Source of the DNA: Paenibacillus nuruki
GTDB taxonomy: Bacteria > Bacillota > Bacilli > Paenibacillales > Paenibacillaceae
Assembly (NCBI RefSeq): GCF_001721045.1
Contig: NZ_MDER01000031.1
Location: 1-64,000, forward strand
Length of the DNA: 64,000 bases
Reading direction: 5' to 3'
Numbering within the stretch: position 1 is the stretch's first letter; each line of letters starts with the position of its first letter. The translations under genes and the position numbers were made by a program. Below the pieces are notes generated by a model, which saw only the letters and a program-made list of their open reading frames with translations, did no database searches and was not told the origin of the DNA. Shown piece after piece: positions 44,401 through 53,358 of the stretch.

Positions 44401-45905
44401 AGTTGGCGCTTCCCTCCTGCCATTAATAGACTGATCTGCTCTTCGGTGGCTTCTGCGGCAGATAATTCGCCTGCAATCGCACCTTCATACATCACCAGCA
44501 CACGATCAGATAATTTAAGAATCTCGGTTAACTCGGAAGAGACTAACAAAATACCATCGCCTGTTTTGCACTTGGCAAGCAGTTCACCATGGATCGTCTC
44601 CATTGCGCCTACATCAACCCCACGAGTAGGTTCCGCTGCAATCAAAAACGGCTTATTTTGAGCAAATTCGCGGGCGGCAATTAACTTCTGTAGATTACCA
44701 CCGGATAGAAATTGAGCTTGAGTGTCCAGTGATCCTGTTTTGATTGCAAAACGTTCTACCCATCCACTAACTACTTTACGAAGTTTATGGCTTTGAATAA
44801 GACCGCCTTTTTTGTACTGATGTTGATGCCCCATTAAGCCATTATCCAGTACAGTTGCTTCACGCGAAGCTCCCCACATATAGCGATCTTCTGGAATATG
44901 AGCCATGCCTTGCTCTCTGATCGCCCGCACTGAATCTCCGGTGACATCTTTTCCATTAAGCTCTACAATTCCGCTATCTGGCTGAACAAGCCCCGATATA
45001 ACCTGCAACAATTCAGATTGTCCGTTACCTGAAATGCCTGCAATCCCTACAATTTCACCCTGACGTACAGTTAGCGTGACATTATCTAGTAAGGGCTTAG
45101 CGCCTTTGGCTCCAGCAAGTGTTACATTTTGCACATGCATCACCGATGCACCCGGTTCATTCGCTACTCTGCTCATTGGAATCAGATCACGTCCAACCAT
45201 AAGACGAGAAATCTTCTCTTCATCGGTTGTATTGGATTCCATATGTCCGGTGATTACACCATCACGTAGCACTGTGATTCGGTCTGCTGCTTCCATGACT
45301 TCATGTAGTTTGTGAGTAATTAGAATAAAGCTTTTCCCTTGCGCAGCCAGACGTTTAATCGACTGTAATAATTCTTTCACTTCACTAGGCGTTAGCACAC
45401 CTGTAGGTTCATCCAGAATAATCACATCTGCGCCTTGATATAATACTTTCAAAATTTCAGTTCGTTGTTGCACGCCAAGAGGACAATCTCCTGCTTTGCG
45501 CCACGGATCAACAGGCATACCATACATTTGTCCGAGTTCATTCACTTTATCTGCCGCCGCTTTGCGGTCGAATAATCCACTACGCTTCGGTTCTCCACCG
45601 ATCACGATATTTTCAGCCAGTGTAAAACTTGGAAATAACATAAAATGCTGATGTACCATGCCAATCCCTTGCCGAATCGCTTCAGATGGATCATGAAAAT
45701 GAACTTCTTTACCATTGATCATAATGCTACCGGAAGTCGGTTCTTCCATACCGTATAACATACGCATTAAGGTGGTTTTACCTGCACCATTTTCACCCAC
45801 GAGGGCATGAATTTCACCTTTACGGACATCGAAATTGATATTGTGATTAGCGGTAAAATCGCCGTATTTTTTAGTTATATTTTTCATTTCTAATAACAAC
45901 GTCAT
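44397..45905 (-). CDS. nupO: Nucleoside ABC importer ATPase (NupO-like)
   Basis: Duplicated ABC ATPase, 502 residues. First half: Walker A GENGAGKTT at 37-45, Q-loop GMVHQHFMLFP, signature LGVQQRTEILKVL, Walker B VIILDEPTGVL. Second half: GISGNGQSE, LSGGNLQKLIAAREFA, FLIAAEPTRGVD. The HQHFML Q-loop is typical of the BmpA/NupO group rather than RbsA. ATG 45905 has GGAGG 9 nt upstream; the longer frame to 45953 runs into the hairpin between this gene and the lipoprotein gene. Confidence 0.9.
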   Translation of the reverse strand: MTLLLEMKNITKKYGDFTANHNINFDVRKGEIHALVGENGAGKTTLMRMLYGMEEPTSGSIMINGKEVHFHDPSEAIRQGIGMVHQHFMLFPSFTLAENIVIGGEPKRSGLFDRKAAADKVNELGQMYGMPVDPWRKAGDCPLGVQQRTEILKVLYQGADVIILDEPTGVLTPSEVKELLQSIKRLAAQGKSFILITHKLHEVMEAADRITVLRDGVITGHMESNTTDEEKISRLMVGRDLIPMSRVANEPGASVMHVQNVTLAGAKGAKPLLDNVTLTVRQGEIVGIAGISGNGQSELLQVISGLVQPDSGIVELNGKDVTGDSVRAIREQGMAHIPEDRYMWGASREATVLDNGLMGHQHQYKKGGLIQSHKLRKVVSGWVERFAIKTGSLDTQAQFLSGGNLQKLIAAREFAQNKPFLIAAEPTRGVDVGAMETIHGELLAKCKTGDGILLVSSELTEILKLSDRVLVMYEGAIAGELSAAEATEEQISLLMAGGKRQL

Positions 45906-45953
45906 CGGTGTAAACCTCCATTCCAGATTACAAAGTACCTCAGATAACAACAA

Positions 45954-45981
45954 AACCGGCTGCTCGGTATAGCAGCCGGTT
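45954..45981 (-). terminator. Intra-operon hairpin after the nucleoside-binding lipoprotein gene
   Basis: Perfect AACCGGCTGCT / AGCAGCCGGTT stem with a 6-nt loop followed by TTTTGTTGTT in the minus direction. It lies 30 nt past the lipoprotein stop and 49 nt before the ATPase start; probably a leaky terminator or 3' stabiliser giving excess lipoprotein over transporter subunits. Confidence 0.75.
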
Positions 45982-46010
45982 AGATCAACTTGCCGTGCTT
46001 ATCATATCTA

Positions 46011-47057
46011 CTATTTTTGTGCTAACGGATCTTTAACAACGATCTTACCTGCGATAATATCATCACTGATTTTTTTAACTTTAGTGATCACATCTTCACC
46101 GATAAAAGGACTCAGCTTCGATGTACTGTCTGTTGTGACAAAAGTAAGACCTACACCTTTTTCTTTCAATCCATAAGCAGTAGAACCAAATTTAAAGTTA
46201 CCATCGACAAAGTCTTTTACAGTTTCGTAAGCGACTGCATCTGTTCCTTTTAATTGAGACAATACCACATGGTCTGGATCTTCAACCGTACGGTCAGTAT
46301 CTTGACCGGATGTGTATAAGTTTTTCTCTTTTGCGGCTTCAAATACACCTAGATCGCTTGTTGCTGATGCGCCAGCTACAAAGTCAGCACCTTGACCGTA
46401 TTGTACTAATGCTAATTCTTTGGCTTTGGCTGGATCGTTAAAGCTACCTACATAACCGATTAAGAATTTGGCTTTCGGATTTACAGAAGCCAATCCTTCT
46501 TTGAAACCTTCACTATATTTTTTAAGCAATGGAACATCTTGCGCTGCTACCATACCTACTACATTTGTTTTTGTTGCTAGTCCTGCTGCTGCTCCTAATA
46601 GATAAGAAGCTTCATATTCACGGAATCCTACGCTACGTACGTTAGGAAGATCTACACTTGTATCAATAATAGCAAATGATTTGTCAGGATTTTCTTCAGC
46701 TACTTGTTTCAACACATCTTCTGCTTGGAAAGTCGCTGTAATAATCAAATCATAATCTTCTGCTACAGTTGCACGCATATTTTGTTCAAAAGCAGTAGGG
46801 TCAGAAGATTGGATGGTTTTAGTCTCTACACCAAATTCTTTTCCTGCTTTTTGGAAACCTTCATCCATTTGAACAAAAAACTGATTAACCCCTATTTCTT
46901 CAGGAAGAACAAGAGCAATTTTCATCTTTTTACCTGTGCCTTCAGCACTGCTACCATTGGACGCTGATTGTTCGGAATTAGACCCACCAGAACTACATGC
47001 TGCTAATAATGCGAACACCATAACCATAGTAATTACGAACATTAAACGCTTCTTCAT
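46011..47057 (-). CDS. nupN: BMP-family nucleoside-binding lipoprotein (NupN-like)
   Basis: Extracytoplasmic nucleoside receptor, 348 residues. Lipobox LLAAC, lipidation at Cys21, then a Ser/Gly/Asn-rich linker. BMP (PF02608) motifs: ALVLPEEIGVNQFF, DYDLIITATF, SVGFREYEASYLLGAAAG, NVVGMVAAQDVP and a late VVLSQLKGTDAVAYETVKDF. First gene of the operon; 319 nt upstream (47058-47376) hold a terminator for the neighbouring gene and AT-rich sequence. I looked there for a purine riboswitch and saw none. Confidence 0.9.
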   Translation of the reverse strand: MKKRLMFVITMVMVFALLAACSSGGSNSEQSASNGSSAEGTGKKMKIALVLPEEIGVNQFFVQMDEGFQKAGKEFGVETKTIQSSDPTAFEQNMRATVAEDYDLIITATFQAEDVLKQVAEENPDKSFAIIDTSVDLPNVRSVGFREYEASYLLGAAAGLATKTNVVGMVAAQDVPLLKKYSEGFKEGLASVNPKAKFLIGYVGSFNDPAKAKELALVQYGQGADFVAGASATSDLGVFEAAKEKNLYTSGQDTDRTVEDPDHVVLSQLKGTDAVAYETVKDFVDGNFKFGSTAYGLKEKGVGLTFVTTDSTSKLSPFIGEDVITKVKKISDDIIAGKIVVKDPLAQK

Positions 47058-47286
47058 TCTTTTTTATTCCCCATTCCATCCAAATTTAACGTATGTTTTC
47101 ACTAATCCTAAGAAATTTGTCGCCTTTTGTCAAACCTTTTTTAGGTAATATGCGGAATAAACAATCATTTTATAACAAACTAATCTCTTATTCCGCCAAA
47201 TCCGTTCTCAAACTTTTATATTACTTTAATATGGTTAAGACTGTTACACAAGGGTTTTCACTGATTTTTGACTTAAAATCAAATAT

Positions 47287-47322
47287 AAAAAAAGCCCTGA
47301 ACAATGATGTTCAAGACTTTAC
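47287..47322 (-). terminator. Terminator of the pectin operon
   Basis: CTTGAACA / TGTTCAGG hairpin with a 4-nt loop then GC and TTTTTTT in the minus direction, 55 nt after the pectinesterase stop. Confidence 0.8.
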
Positions 47323-47376
47323 GTATCTATAAAATAATTTTTCGTATGTTTTTAAACGATTACCGTTTACACAAAC

Positions 47377-48423
47377 TCATGATCCTGCTTCGGGTAGCCA
47401 GCTATCTTCTCCTGCTAAAATACGTGCTACTGTATATTCTTCTACTTCGGTTCGATCTAATAGCGAACTCCAAGATACTCTTTGCTCTCTAGAAGCTCCT
47501 GCACCTTGATTACCATATTCTTTATAGATGACAGAGGATTCGGCCTCAGTCTTATTCCAGTTATGCCAACCTTCAGGGTGAATATGCTCACCTATATCAC
47601 ATCGTACAAATGCTACTTTGGCATAATTGCGCCAAGGTCTTCCCAAATAAAAACTATGTGCTGGTGCATCGCTTGTTAACTGACAATCGATAAATACATA
47701 GCCATACTTTACATCTTCCGGCGTAGAAGCCGCTGTTAACCATCCATGAATAGATGACTGCTCTGTAGCTTCTGGATTAACAGAAACTTGAGACAGAAGC
47801 GCTCGCTTTCTAGCAAAAATCTCACACTGCTCAAACACAGCTGTTGCTGATCCAAAAATAAAATCGACATTTCCTTCTATATAACAGTGCTTATAATATT
47901 GACGTTGCTTACGGCGAGGCGCTCCTTCACGAGGTCCTCCGAAGGTACCACGATCTATCGGTTGAGGCGGTAATGGCCCGGTGAACAACGTATCTTGCTG
48001 TCCAATAAATCGACAATGACGAAAAACAGCTCGATCACTATCCACATACACCGCTAATGCTTGCCCTACTTGCTCCCCTGCACCAGCAGTATTGATAAAA
48101 GTTACATGTTCTACACTAAAATCATCACTACCTACAAATACGGTATACGAATAAAAGGTGTGATACAACGATCCATCAGGAAAAGTTTTGCGTGCATAAT
48201 CATTATACGTAATAACAGTAGGTTGATCAGAATTCCCAATTAATCGAACATAAGGCTTTTCAATATGAAGTTTCTCATTATAGATGCCTGCTTGAATATA
48301 AATAGTCGTCGGATATTCTCGATCAGGTGGTATCGCATCAATAGCACTCTGGATGCTAGTATAATCACCACTTCCATCTAACGATACTGTTATTTCCAAT
48401 AATGAAGCTGGAATATACTGCAC
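47377..48423 (-). CDS. Pectinesterase (pectin methylesterase, CE8), apparently cytoplasmic
   Basis: Removes methyl esters from galacturonate units; 348 residues. CE8 motifs are GQALAVY (~120), GQQDTLF with catalytic Asp144, NVDFIFGSA with catalytic Asp188, and YLGRPWRN with Arg262. There is no signal peptide, so it probably acts inside the cell on imported methylated oligogalacturonides rather than on polymer. Starts with GTG 48423 (GGAGG 7 nt upstream), 16 nt after the LacI gene stop. Last gene of the importer-LacI-pectinesterase operon. Confidence 0.9.
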   Translation of the reverse strand: MQYIPASLLEITVSLDGSGDYTSIQSAIDAIPPDREYPTTIYIQAGIYNEKLHIEKPYVRLIGNSDQPTVITYNDYARKTFPDGSLYHTFYSYTVFVGSDDFSVEHVTFINTAGAGEQVGQALAVYVDSDRAVFRHCRFIGQQDTLFTGPLPPQPIDRGTFGGPREGAPRRKQRQYYKHCYIEGNVDFIFGSATAVFEQCEIFARKRALLSQVSVNPEATEQSSIHGWLTAASTPEDVKYGYVFIDCQLTSDAPAHSFYLGRPWRNYAKVAFVRCDIGEHIHPEGWHNWNKTEAESSVIYKEYGNQGAGASREQRVSWSSLLDRTEVEEYTVARILAGEDSWLPEAGS

Positions 48424-48439
48424 AGTGTACCCTCCTCAC

Positions 48440-49411
48440 TTAAGTGGCTTGGTATAAAGCAACCGATTGACGATGATATAATTGCGGTTGAATTACTACA
48501 GGATATTGCACCTGTTCTCCCCGAATTAAAGCAACAATCAATTCAGCAGCTTGAATAGCGAGTTCATCTAATGGCGGTCCAATCGTAGTCAAAGCCACTT
48601 CTGCATATTGCATATCCGGCAGATCATCATAACCGATTAACGAAATATCGGAAGGCACTTTGTACCCTGCTTCCAATAAAGCTCGTAAAGCTCCACGTGT
48701 CACCATATTATTCAATCCGATAAAAGCAGTCGGTGCATGTGCAGTCCATTCATAATTGCGGATAGCAAAATAACCATCTTCCCATGAAGAATATGCAGGT
48801 AAAATATAATCTTCATTCCATTCCAATCCTGTACGCTGTAGAGCTTCACGATATCCCTCTAGCTTGATCGGTTGAGAATTGCCGATAAATCCAATCTGTG
48901 TATGACCATTGTTTTTGAGATGCTCTACTGCTTTGTAAATGCCTTCTTTACGATCAATTTTGATATATGGAGAATTGGGTGAATCATCTGTTCCTAGTAC
49001 AAAACAAGGAATCTGAATATTAGCAAATCGTTGCCAGAATGCAGCTCGATCAGTCATTTCATAATCCCAAAAAATACATCCATCCACTCGTAAATGATCT
49101 AAAACGTCCATGCCTTCATCGGCAACCACCAGAATCATCTGATATCCTAACTTTTTCAATTCGGCATGGAGATTACCTGATATATTAGCAAACAGTGGAT
49201 TGTTCAGTTCATCCAGTACAAATCCGATAATATTACTTCTGCCTGAAGATAGCTGTTGTGCCATAATATTTTTACGATAATGATGTTTTTCAGCTACAGC
49301 CAGTACTTTCTCACGTGTAGCTGGTTTGATTCGTGGATCATGATTTAATGCTTTGGACACTGTGCTATAGCTAACGCCCGCTAGCTTCGCAATGTCTTTG
49401 ATCGTAATCAT
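48440..49411 (-). CDS. LacI-family transcriptional regulator of the pectin operon
   Basis: A 323-residue repressor. HTH TIKDIAKLAGVSYSTVSKALN at 2-22, hinge helix with NIMAQQLSSGRSNIIGFV, and a periplasmic-binding-type effector core (VDGCIFWDYE, YIKIDRKEGIYKAVEHL, FIGLNNMVTRGALRAL, ISLIGYDDLPDMQYAEVALTT, shown in parts). ATG 49411 is preceded by AAGGTG; upstream frame extension lacks support. The two perfect palindromes at 53127 and 53250 with central CG are its likely operators, so it would autoregulate the operon in response to a pectin fragment. Confidence 0.92.
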   Translation of the reverse strand: MITIKDIAKLAGVSYSTVSKALNHDPRIKPATREKVLAVAEKHHYRKNIMAQQLSSGRSNIIGFVLDELNNPLFANISGNLHAELKKLGYQMILVVADEGMDVLDHLRVDGCIFWDYEMTDRAAFWQRFANIQIPCFVLGTDDSPNSPYIKIDRKEGIYKAVEHLKNNGHTQIGFIGNSQPIKLEGYREALQRTGLEWNEDYILPAYSSWEDGYFAIRNYEWTAHAPTAFIGLNNMVTRGALRALLEAGYKVPSDISLIGYDDLPDMQYAEVALTTIGPPLDELAIQAAELIVALIRGEQVQYPVVIQPQLYHRQSVALYQAT

Positions 49412-49505
49412 ATAACACCTTCTTTTTCTTAAACGATGGGTGACTATTCTATTATATAGGGTTGAGGAACCATTTTCTAAGTCGATAGCGCACAATAAGC
49501 ATGGG

Positions 49506-51095
49506 TTACTTTTTCTGAGCAGCTAGATAACGATCGTATTGAGCTTGTTTGTTAGCAATCACTTGATCGATATTCATACTTTTGAGTGTATTGATATAAT
49601 CATCGAATTGATCCAATCCTAGACTACCACTAACAAATTTGAAATTCATTTCTTCAACATAAGTCGTGATATCAGGCATCGACATGCTATCTGTACTTGC
49701 TTCTTCCGGTAAAGCATAGACAAACGGAAACGGAGGATGAATATATGATTCTAACTTTTTATCTAATGCTGAATGCCATGCAGGCACTAACGCATCTGCG
49801 GATTCAGCCGATTGAATATTAGGCAAATTTACAGGACCTATACCTAGCTTCTGAATATAGTCATTGTCTTGTCCTTTGGTTGTAAATTGTTTTTTGCCAT
49901 CTTTTTCTGTATACGTATCGTCTTTGATTCCCCAAGTATAATACGTTTGCGCTTCTTCACTAACTGCATAATCTAGAAATTTAAATGCTAACGCAGGATT
50001 TTTGCTATCTCTTGAAATACCGAAAATACCACTTACCGGTGTGCGTCCGACATAAAATTGATCTCCGTTGGGTCCTTTAAGCGGAAGAATACCTTTGAAG
50101 ATCGGCTCTTTCGGATTGTAATCTTTGAATAATGGGCTATAGACCATCGACATATACCAGCTAAAATTAAACGTAGCTCCTGTTACATTCTGCGAAATTC
50201 TCGAAGTCACCTGATCGCTGGTTGTACTTGCATAATCGACACCCAACAATCCTTCTTTGTATAGACTATTAAGGTAGGTTAAGTATTGCTTGTAAGCAGG
50301 TTCATTATAACTAAAATGCACTTTTCCTTGATCATCCGCATAAAATTGGTTCGACAAATCTAATCCAAATACAGGGCCAAATGCCATTTCTAAAAACTTA
50401 GGTTCCATCGACATTGGAATTTCATCTGCTTTGCCATTTCCATTCGGATCTTTTGCTTTAAATTGGCGCAACATCTCGGTAAATTCATCCAGTGTAGTCG
50501 GTTCTTGTAACCCTAATGTTTGGAGCCATCGTTCATTCACCATAAACACAGGCATATAGTTTTTAGTGAGCGTCTGCTGCGGAACATAATACATTTTCCC
50601 ACTTGGTGTAGTTAGACTTGCTTTGACATCTGGTGATTGGTCATAGATTTTTTTCAAATTCACACCATATTTTTCGTACAATTCATCAATCGGAATCACA
50701 ATACCACTATTGATATATTTCATCAATTGATCTTGATCAGGCATATAAATAATATCAGGCAAGTCTACACCTGCGGCAAGTCTTGGATTTACTGCATCAG
50801 CATAGTTTTGAGGCGGAATAAGATCCCAATTGGCTTTGATACCAGCATTATCAGTAATTTTTTGTACGATTTGGGCATGTGCTAGATCGACATTGGTTGT
50901 CCACGCATTGGTGGCAAGTATCGATAACTCTGCATCCTTTATCGCTGTAATAGGTCCTTTCCCTGTATATGTAAAATTCGGTTCTGCTTCCATTGGGGCA
51001 CTGGTCTGTGCTCCATTCCCTGCGCTATTACAACCTGCTATCCCTGCTGCTAATACAGTCACCAGTACTAATTTGCCTACTTTTTTAGCCTTCAT
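49506..51095 (-). CDS. Carbohydrate ABC importer substrate-binding lipoprotein (LplA/YtcQ-like)
   Basis: Receptor for the pectin-locus importer, 529 residues. Lipobox GIAGC, lipidation at Cys22. The mature fold shows DLPDIIYMPDQDQLMKYI, DPNGNGKADEIPM (a calcium-binding-like loop common in this family) and ALAFKFLDYAVSEEAQ. Start ATG 51095 follows GGGGG; the longer frame from 51134 lacks one. Third gene after two permeases; the neighbouring pectinesterase and pectate lyase suggest an oligogalacturonide ligand. Confidence 0.9.
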   Translation of the reverse strand: MKAKKVGKLVLVTVLAAGIAGCNSAGNGAQTSAPMEAEPNFTYTGKGPITAIKDAELSILATNAWTTNVDLAHAQIVQKITDNAGIKANWDLIPPQNYADAVNPRLAAGVDLPDIIYMPDQDQLMKYINSGIVIPIDELYEKYGVNLKKIYDQSPDVKASLTTPSGKMYYVPQQTLTKNYMPVFMVNERWLQTLGLQEPTTLDEFTEMLRQFKAKDPNGNGKADEIPMSMEPKFLEMAFGPVFGLDLSNQFYADDQGKVHFSYNEPAYKQYLTYLNSLYKEGLLGVDYASTTSDQVTSRISQNVTGATFNFSWYMSMVYSPLFKDYNPKEPIFKGILPLKGPNGDQFYVGRTPVSGIFGISRDSKNPALAFKFLDYAVSEEAQTYYTWGIKDDTYTEKDGKKQFTTKGQDNDYIQKLGIGPVNLPNIQSAESADALVPAWHSALDKKLESYIHPPFPFVYALPEEASTDSMSMPDITTYVEEMNFKFVSGSLGLDQFDDYINTLKSMNIDQVIANKQAQYDRYLAAQKK

Positions 51096-51162
51096 TCTTC
51101 TTGCCCCCTTTATGATCATCCACCTGTAGTACATTCCACTTCATAACACATTGCTTATCTAT

Positions 51163-52110
51163 TTATCCTTTTACTGCACCCAATGTAATCCCTTTAACAA
51201 AATAACGTTGAATAAACGGATAGATCGTTACGATAGGCAAAATACTGACCACGATAGACACATAACGTACTTGCAATGTCGATACTGCTAATGCACTGGT
51301 AGACATAGATCCGCCCATTTTCTGCATCACTTCAGGTGAAGCCATAATTAATACTCTGCGCAAAAACATCTGTAACGGTTGTAAGTCCTGTTTGCCCAGA
51401 TATAACAGAGCCGAGAAAAAGTTGTTCCAGTGATAGACTGCATAATATAGCGTCAATACTGCCAGTGTAGGCTTAATGATCGGAATCGCTAATTTGAATA
51501 ACATCGTAATATCGTTCGCTCCATCAATGTTAGCGCTCTCAAATATTTCATTCGGTATGCCTTCAAAAGCAGATCGGCAAATCATGACATTGAACGTGAT
51601 CACCAGTACAGGTAGCACCATTGCCCAGCGCGTATTGTAGAGCCCTAATGAAGTAATCAACATATAGACTGGGATCAATCCACCAGAAAAGTACATTGTA
51701 AAAGCGATAAAGAAGTTCAATTTGCGGCGTAAAAAGAATCGAGGTCTGGATAAAGGAAAAGCCGCCAAACAGGTAAACAAAATATTCAGCACCGTACCTA
51801 CAACCGTATACCAGAGCGTATTATAAAACGACACCCATAACTCTTGGTACTGCAATACCATTTTGTAGCCCGATAACGTGAACCCTACTGGAAACAAAAT
51901 CACTTTCTGTTGATCTATCGCTTCGACCGAACTAAATGAAATACTCAACACATACAAGAACGGATACAAAGTCACAATAATTGCGACAATCGTCATCAAG
52001 TAAATCAACCCGTAAAAGGTGCGATCACTTAATGATTTTCTAGTCGTAAAGGTGTTGCTGTTGATATTCACATACGGACGATGTGGACTGTCGAGCATAG
52101 ACTTTTTCAT
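51163..52110 (-). CDS. Carbohydrate ABC importer permease (LplC/YtcP-like)
   Basis: Channel subunit, 315 residues with six membrane segments. It has the EAA loop FESANIDGANDITMLFKLAIP and the family C-terminus QRYFVKGITLGAVKG. ATG 52110 has GGAG 6 nt upstream; 44 nt after the first permease. Confidence 0.9.
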   Translation of the reverse strand: MKKSMLDSPHRPYVNINSNTFTTRKSLSDRTFYGLIYLMTIVAIIVTLYPFLYVLSISFSSVEAIDQQKVILFPVGFTLSGYKMVLQYQELWVSFYNTLWYTVVGTVLNILFTCLAAFPLSRPRFFLRRKLNFFIAFTMYFSGGLIPVYMLITSLGLYNTRWAMVLPVLVITFNVMICRSAFEGIPNEIFESANIDGANDITMLFKLAIPIIKPTLAVLTLYYAVYHWNNFFSALLYLGKQDLQPLQMFLRRVLIMASPEVMQKMGGSMSTSALAVSTLQVRYVSIVVSILPIVTIYPFIQRYFVKGITLGAVKG

Positions 52111-52154
52111 GGGCGTCTCCTTTTGTCTATCTGGTGGCTAACCTGTATCAAAAT

Positions 52155-53072
52155 CTACCAGAGAGACATATTGGTCATACGTCTTGTGATCCGGTTCACT
52201 GTGAATACAAGTACAAAAGTAATAATTGAATTAAACAAACCTACCGCTGTGGCAAATCCATAATTCTGTCCTTCTATTCCCATTCGATACACATAGGTGG
52301 ATAATACATCTGCCGTCTCATACGTTGCACCGTTGTACAATAAATATACTTTTTCAAAACCTACACTCATAATGCCACCCAGAGATAACAGCAACAAAAT
52401 AACAATCGTAGGCTTAATACTAGGTAACGTCAGATGCCACAATTCTTGAAATTTACTAACACCATCAATCTTGCCCGAATCATACATTTCAGGATCAATA
52501 CTCATAATCGCAGCGATATAGATAATGGAACTGAATCCAAAACTTTGCCAGATTTCAGAACTGGTAAAAATCGTTCGAAACCAACCCGCTTCCATCATAA
52601 AATTAACTTTTTCCATACCGAATCTTGCTAACAATGTATTCACAATTCCATCAGCTGGGGATAAAAAATTAATTAACATACCTGCAACGACAACTGTGGA
52701 TATAAAATGAGGTAAATACGTAATCGTTTGTGCGAATCGTTTGAAGACTTGATTTTTGATCTCGACGATACATACAGCGAACAAAATAGGAATACCAAAA
52801 CCAAAAAGTAGAGGTAAAAAAGCGAGTAAAAAGGTATTGCGTAACAACCGCCAGAAGTAGATCGAATGTACAAATTGAGCAAACCACTGTAGCCCTACCC
52901 AATCTCCACCGAAAATGCCATGTCCTGGTGTAAAGTTTTTGAAAGCAATCAGTACACCGGGCATAGGAATATACATAAAGATCACATAGTACACAAAAAC
53001 AGGTGCAAACATAATCAATAAGTACTTATCACGCTTGATCAATTTCATCAGTGAGATTGATTTTTTACCCAC
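52155..53072 (-). CDS. Carbohydrate ABC importer permease (LplB/YteP-like)
   Basis: First gene of the pectin operon, 305 residues, six membrane segments. Signature MYIPMPGVLIAFKNF near residue 34 and the EAA loop YDSGKIDGVSKFQELWHLTLP (Asp-Ser-Gly-Lys in place of the usual Glu-Ala-Ala-Thr). Starts with GTG 53072, GGGAG 9 nt upstream. No ATPase gene is present, so it must use a shared MsmX-type ATPase. Confidence 0.9.
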   Translation of the reverse strand: MGKKSISLMKLIKRDKYLLIMFAPVFVYYVIFMYIPMPGVLIAFKNFTPGHGIFGGDWVGLQWFAQFVHSIYFWRLLRNTFLLAFLPLLFGFGIPILFAVCIVEIKNQVFKRFAQTITYLPHFISTVVVAGMLINFLSPADGIVNTLLARFGMEKVNFMMEAGWFRTIFTSSEIWQSFGFSSIIYIAAIMSIDPEMYDSGKIDGVSKFQELWHLTLPSIKPTIVILLLLSLGGIMSVGFEKVYLLYNGATYETADVLSTYVYRMGIEGQNYGFATAVGLFNSIITFVLVFTVNRITRRMTNMSLW

Positions 53073-53126
53073 TATATACCACTCCCTTTCACTACTTCAA
53101 CCATCATACTTTCTGATATTCGACTT

Positions 53127-53144
53127 AATTACAACGTTGTAATT
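53127..53144. promoter_or_regulatory. LacI-type operator O1
   Basis: Perfect 18-bp palindrome AATTACAACGTTGTAATT with the central CG typical of LacI-family operators, 55 nt before the first permease start. A minus-strand -10 candidate TATACT ends just upstream of it, so it would overlap the start of transcription. Identical to O2. Confidence 0.85.
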
Positions 53145-53249
53145 TTAGTATAAAAGATAAGAGTTATGAACAAAATATAAAAGGATTATCAATTTATTGT
53201 GTATAAATATAATGACTCTCTTTTATCTTGTATATCTCTTTCACCTTTT

Positions 53250-53267
53250 AATTACAACGTTGTAATT
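53250..53267. promoter_or_regulatory. LacI-type operator O2
   Basis: Second identical copy of AATTACAACGTTGTAATT, centre 123 bp upstream of O1. Two spaced operators would allow repression by DNA looping. Confidence 0.85.
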
Positions 53268-53277
53268 TTAGTCTTTA

Positions 53278-53291
53278 TGAATACGCTTACA
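53278..53291. promoter_or_regulatory. Candidate cre (CcpA) site
   Basis: TGAATACGCTTACA matches 13 of 14 cre consensus positions (also 13 of 14 on the other strand). It lies just upstream of O2, in the control region of the pectin operon. Confidence 0.5.
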
Positions 53292-53358
53292 TTCGTTTTT
53301 GTTTATTCTAGCAGACTCTTTGTTTTTTGACAATCATTCTCTTTGAAATACATATTTA

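Noticed and set aside
47058-47286. Purine riboswitch before the nucleoside-binding lipoprotein gene
   Set aside because: I looked for the conserved purine-aptamer loops and P1 pairing and did not find them; a PurR box is also not clear.
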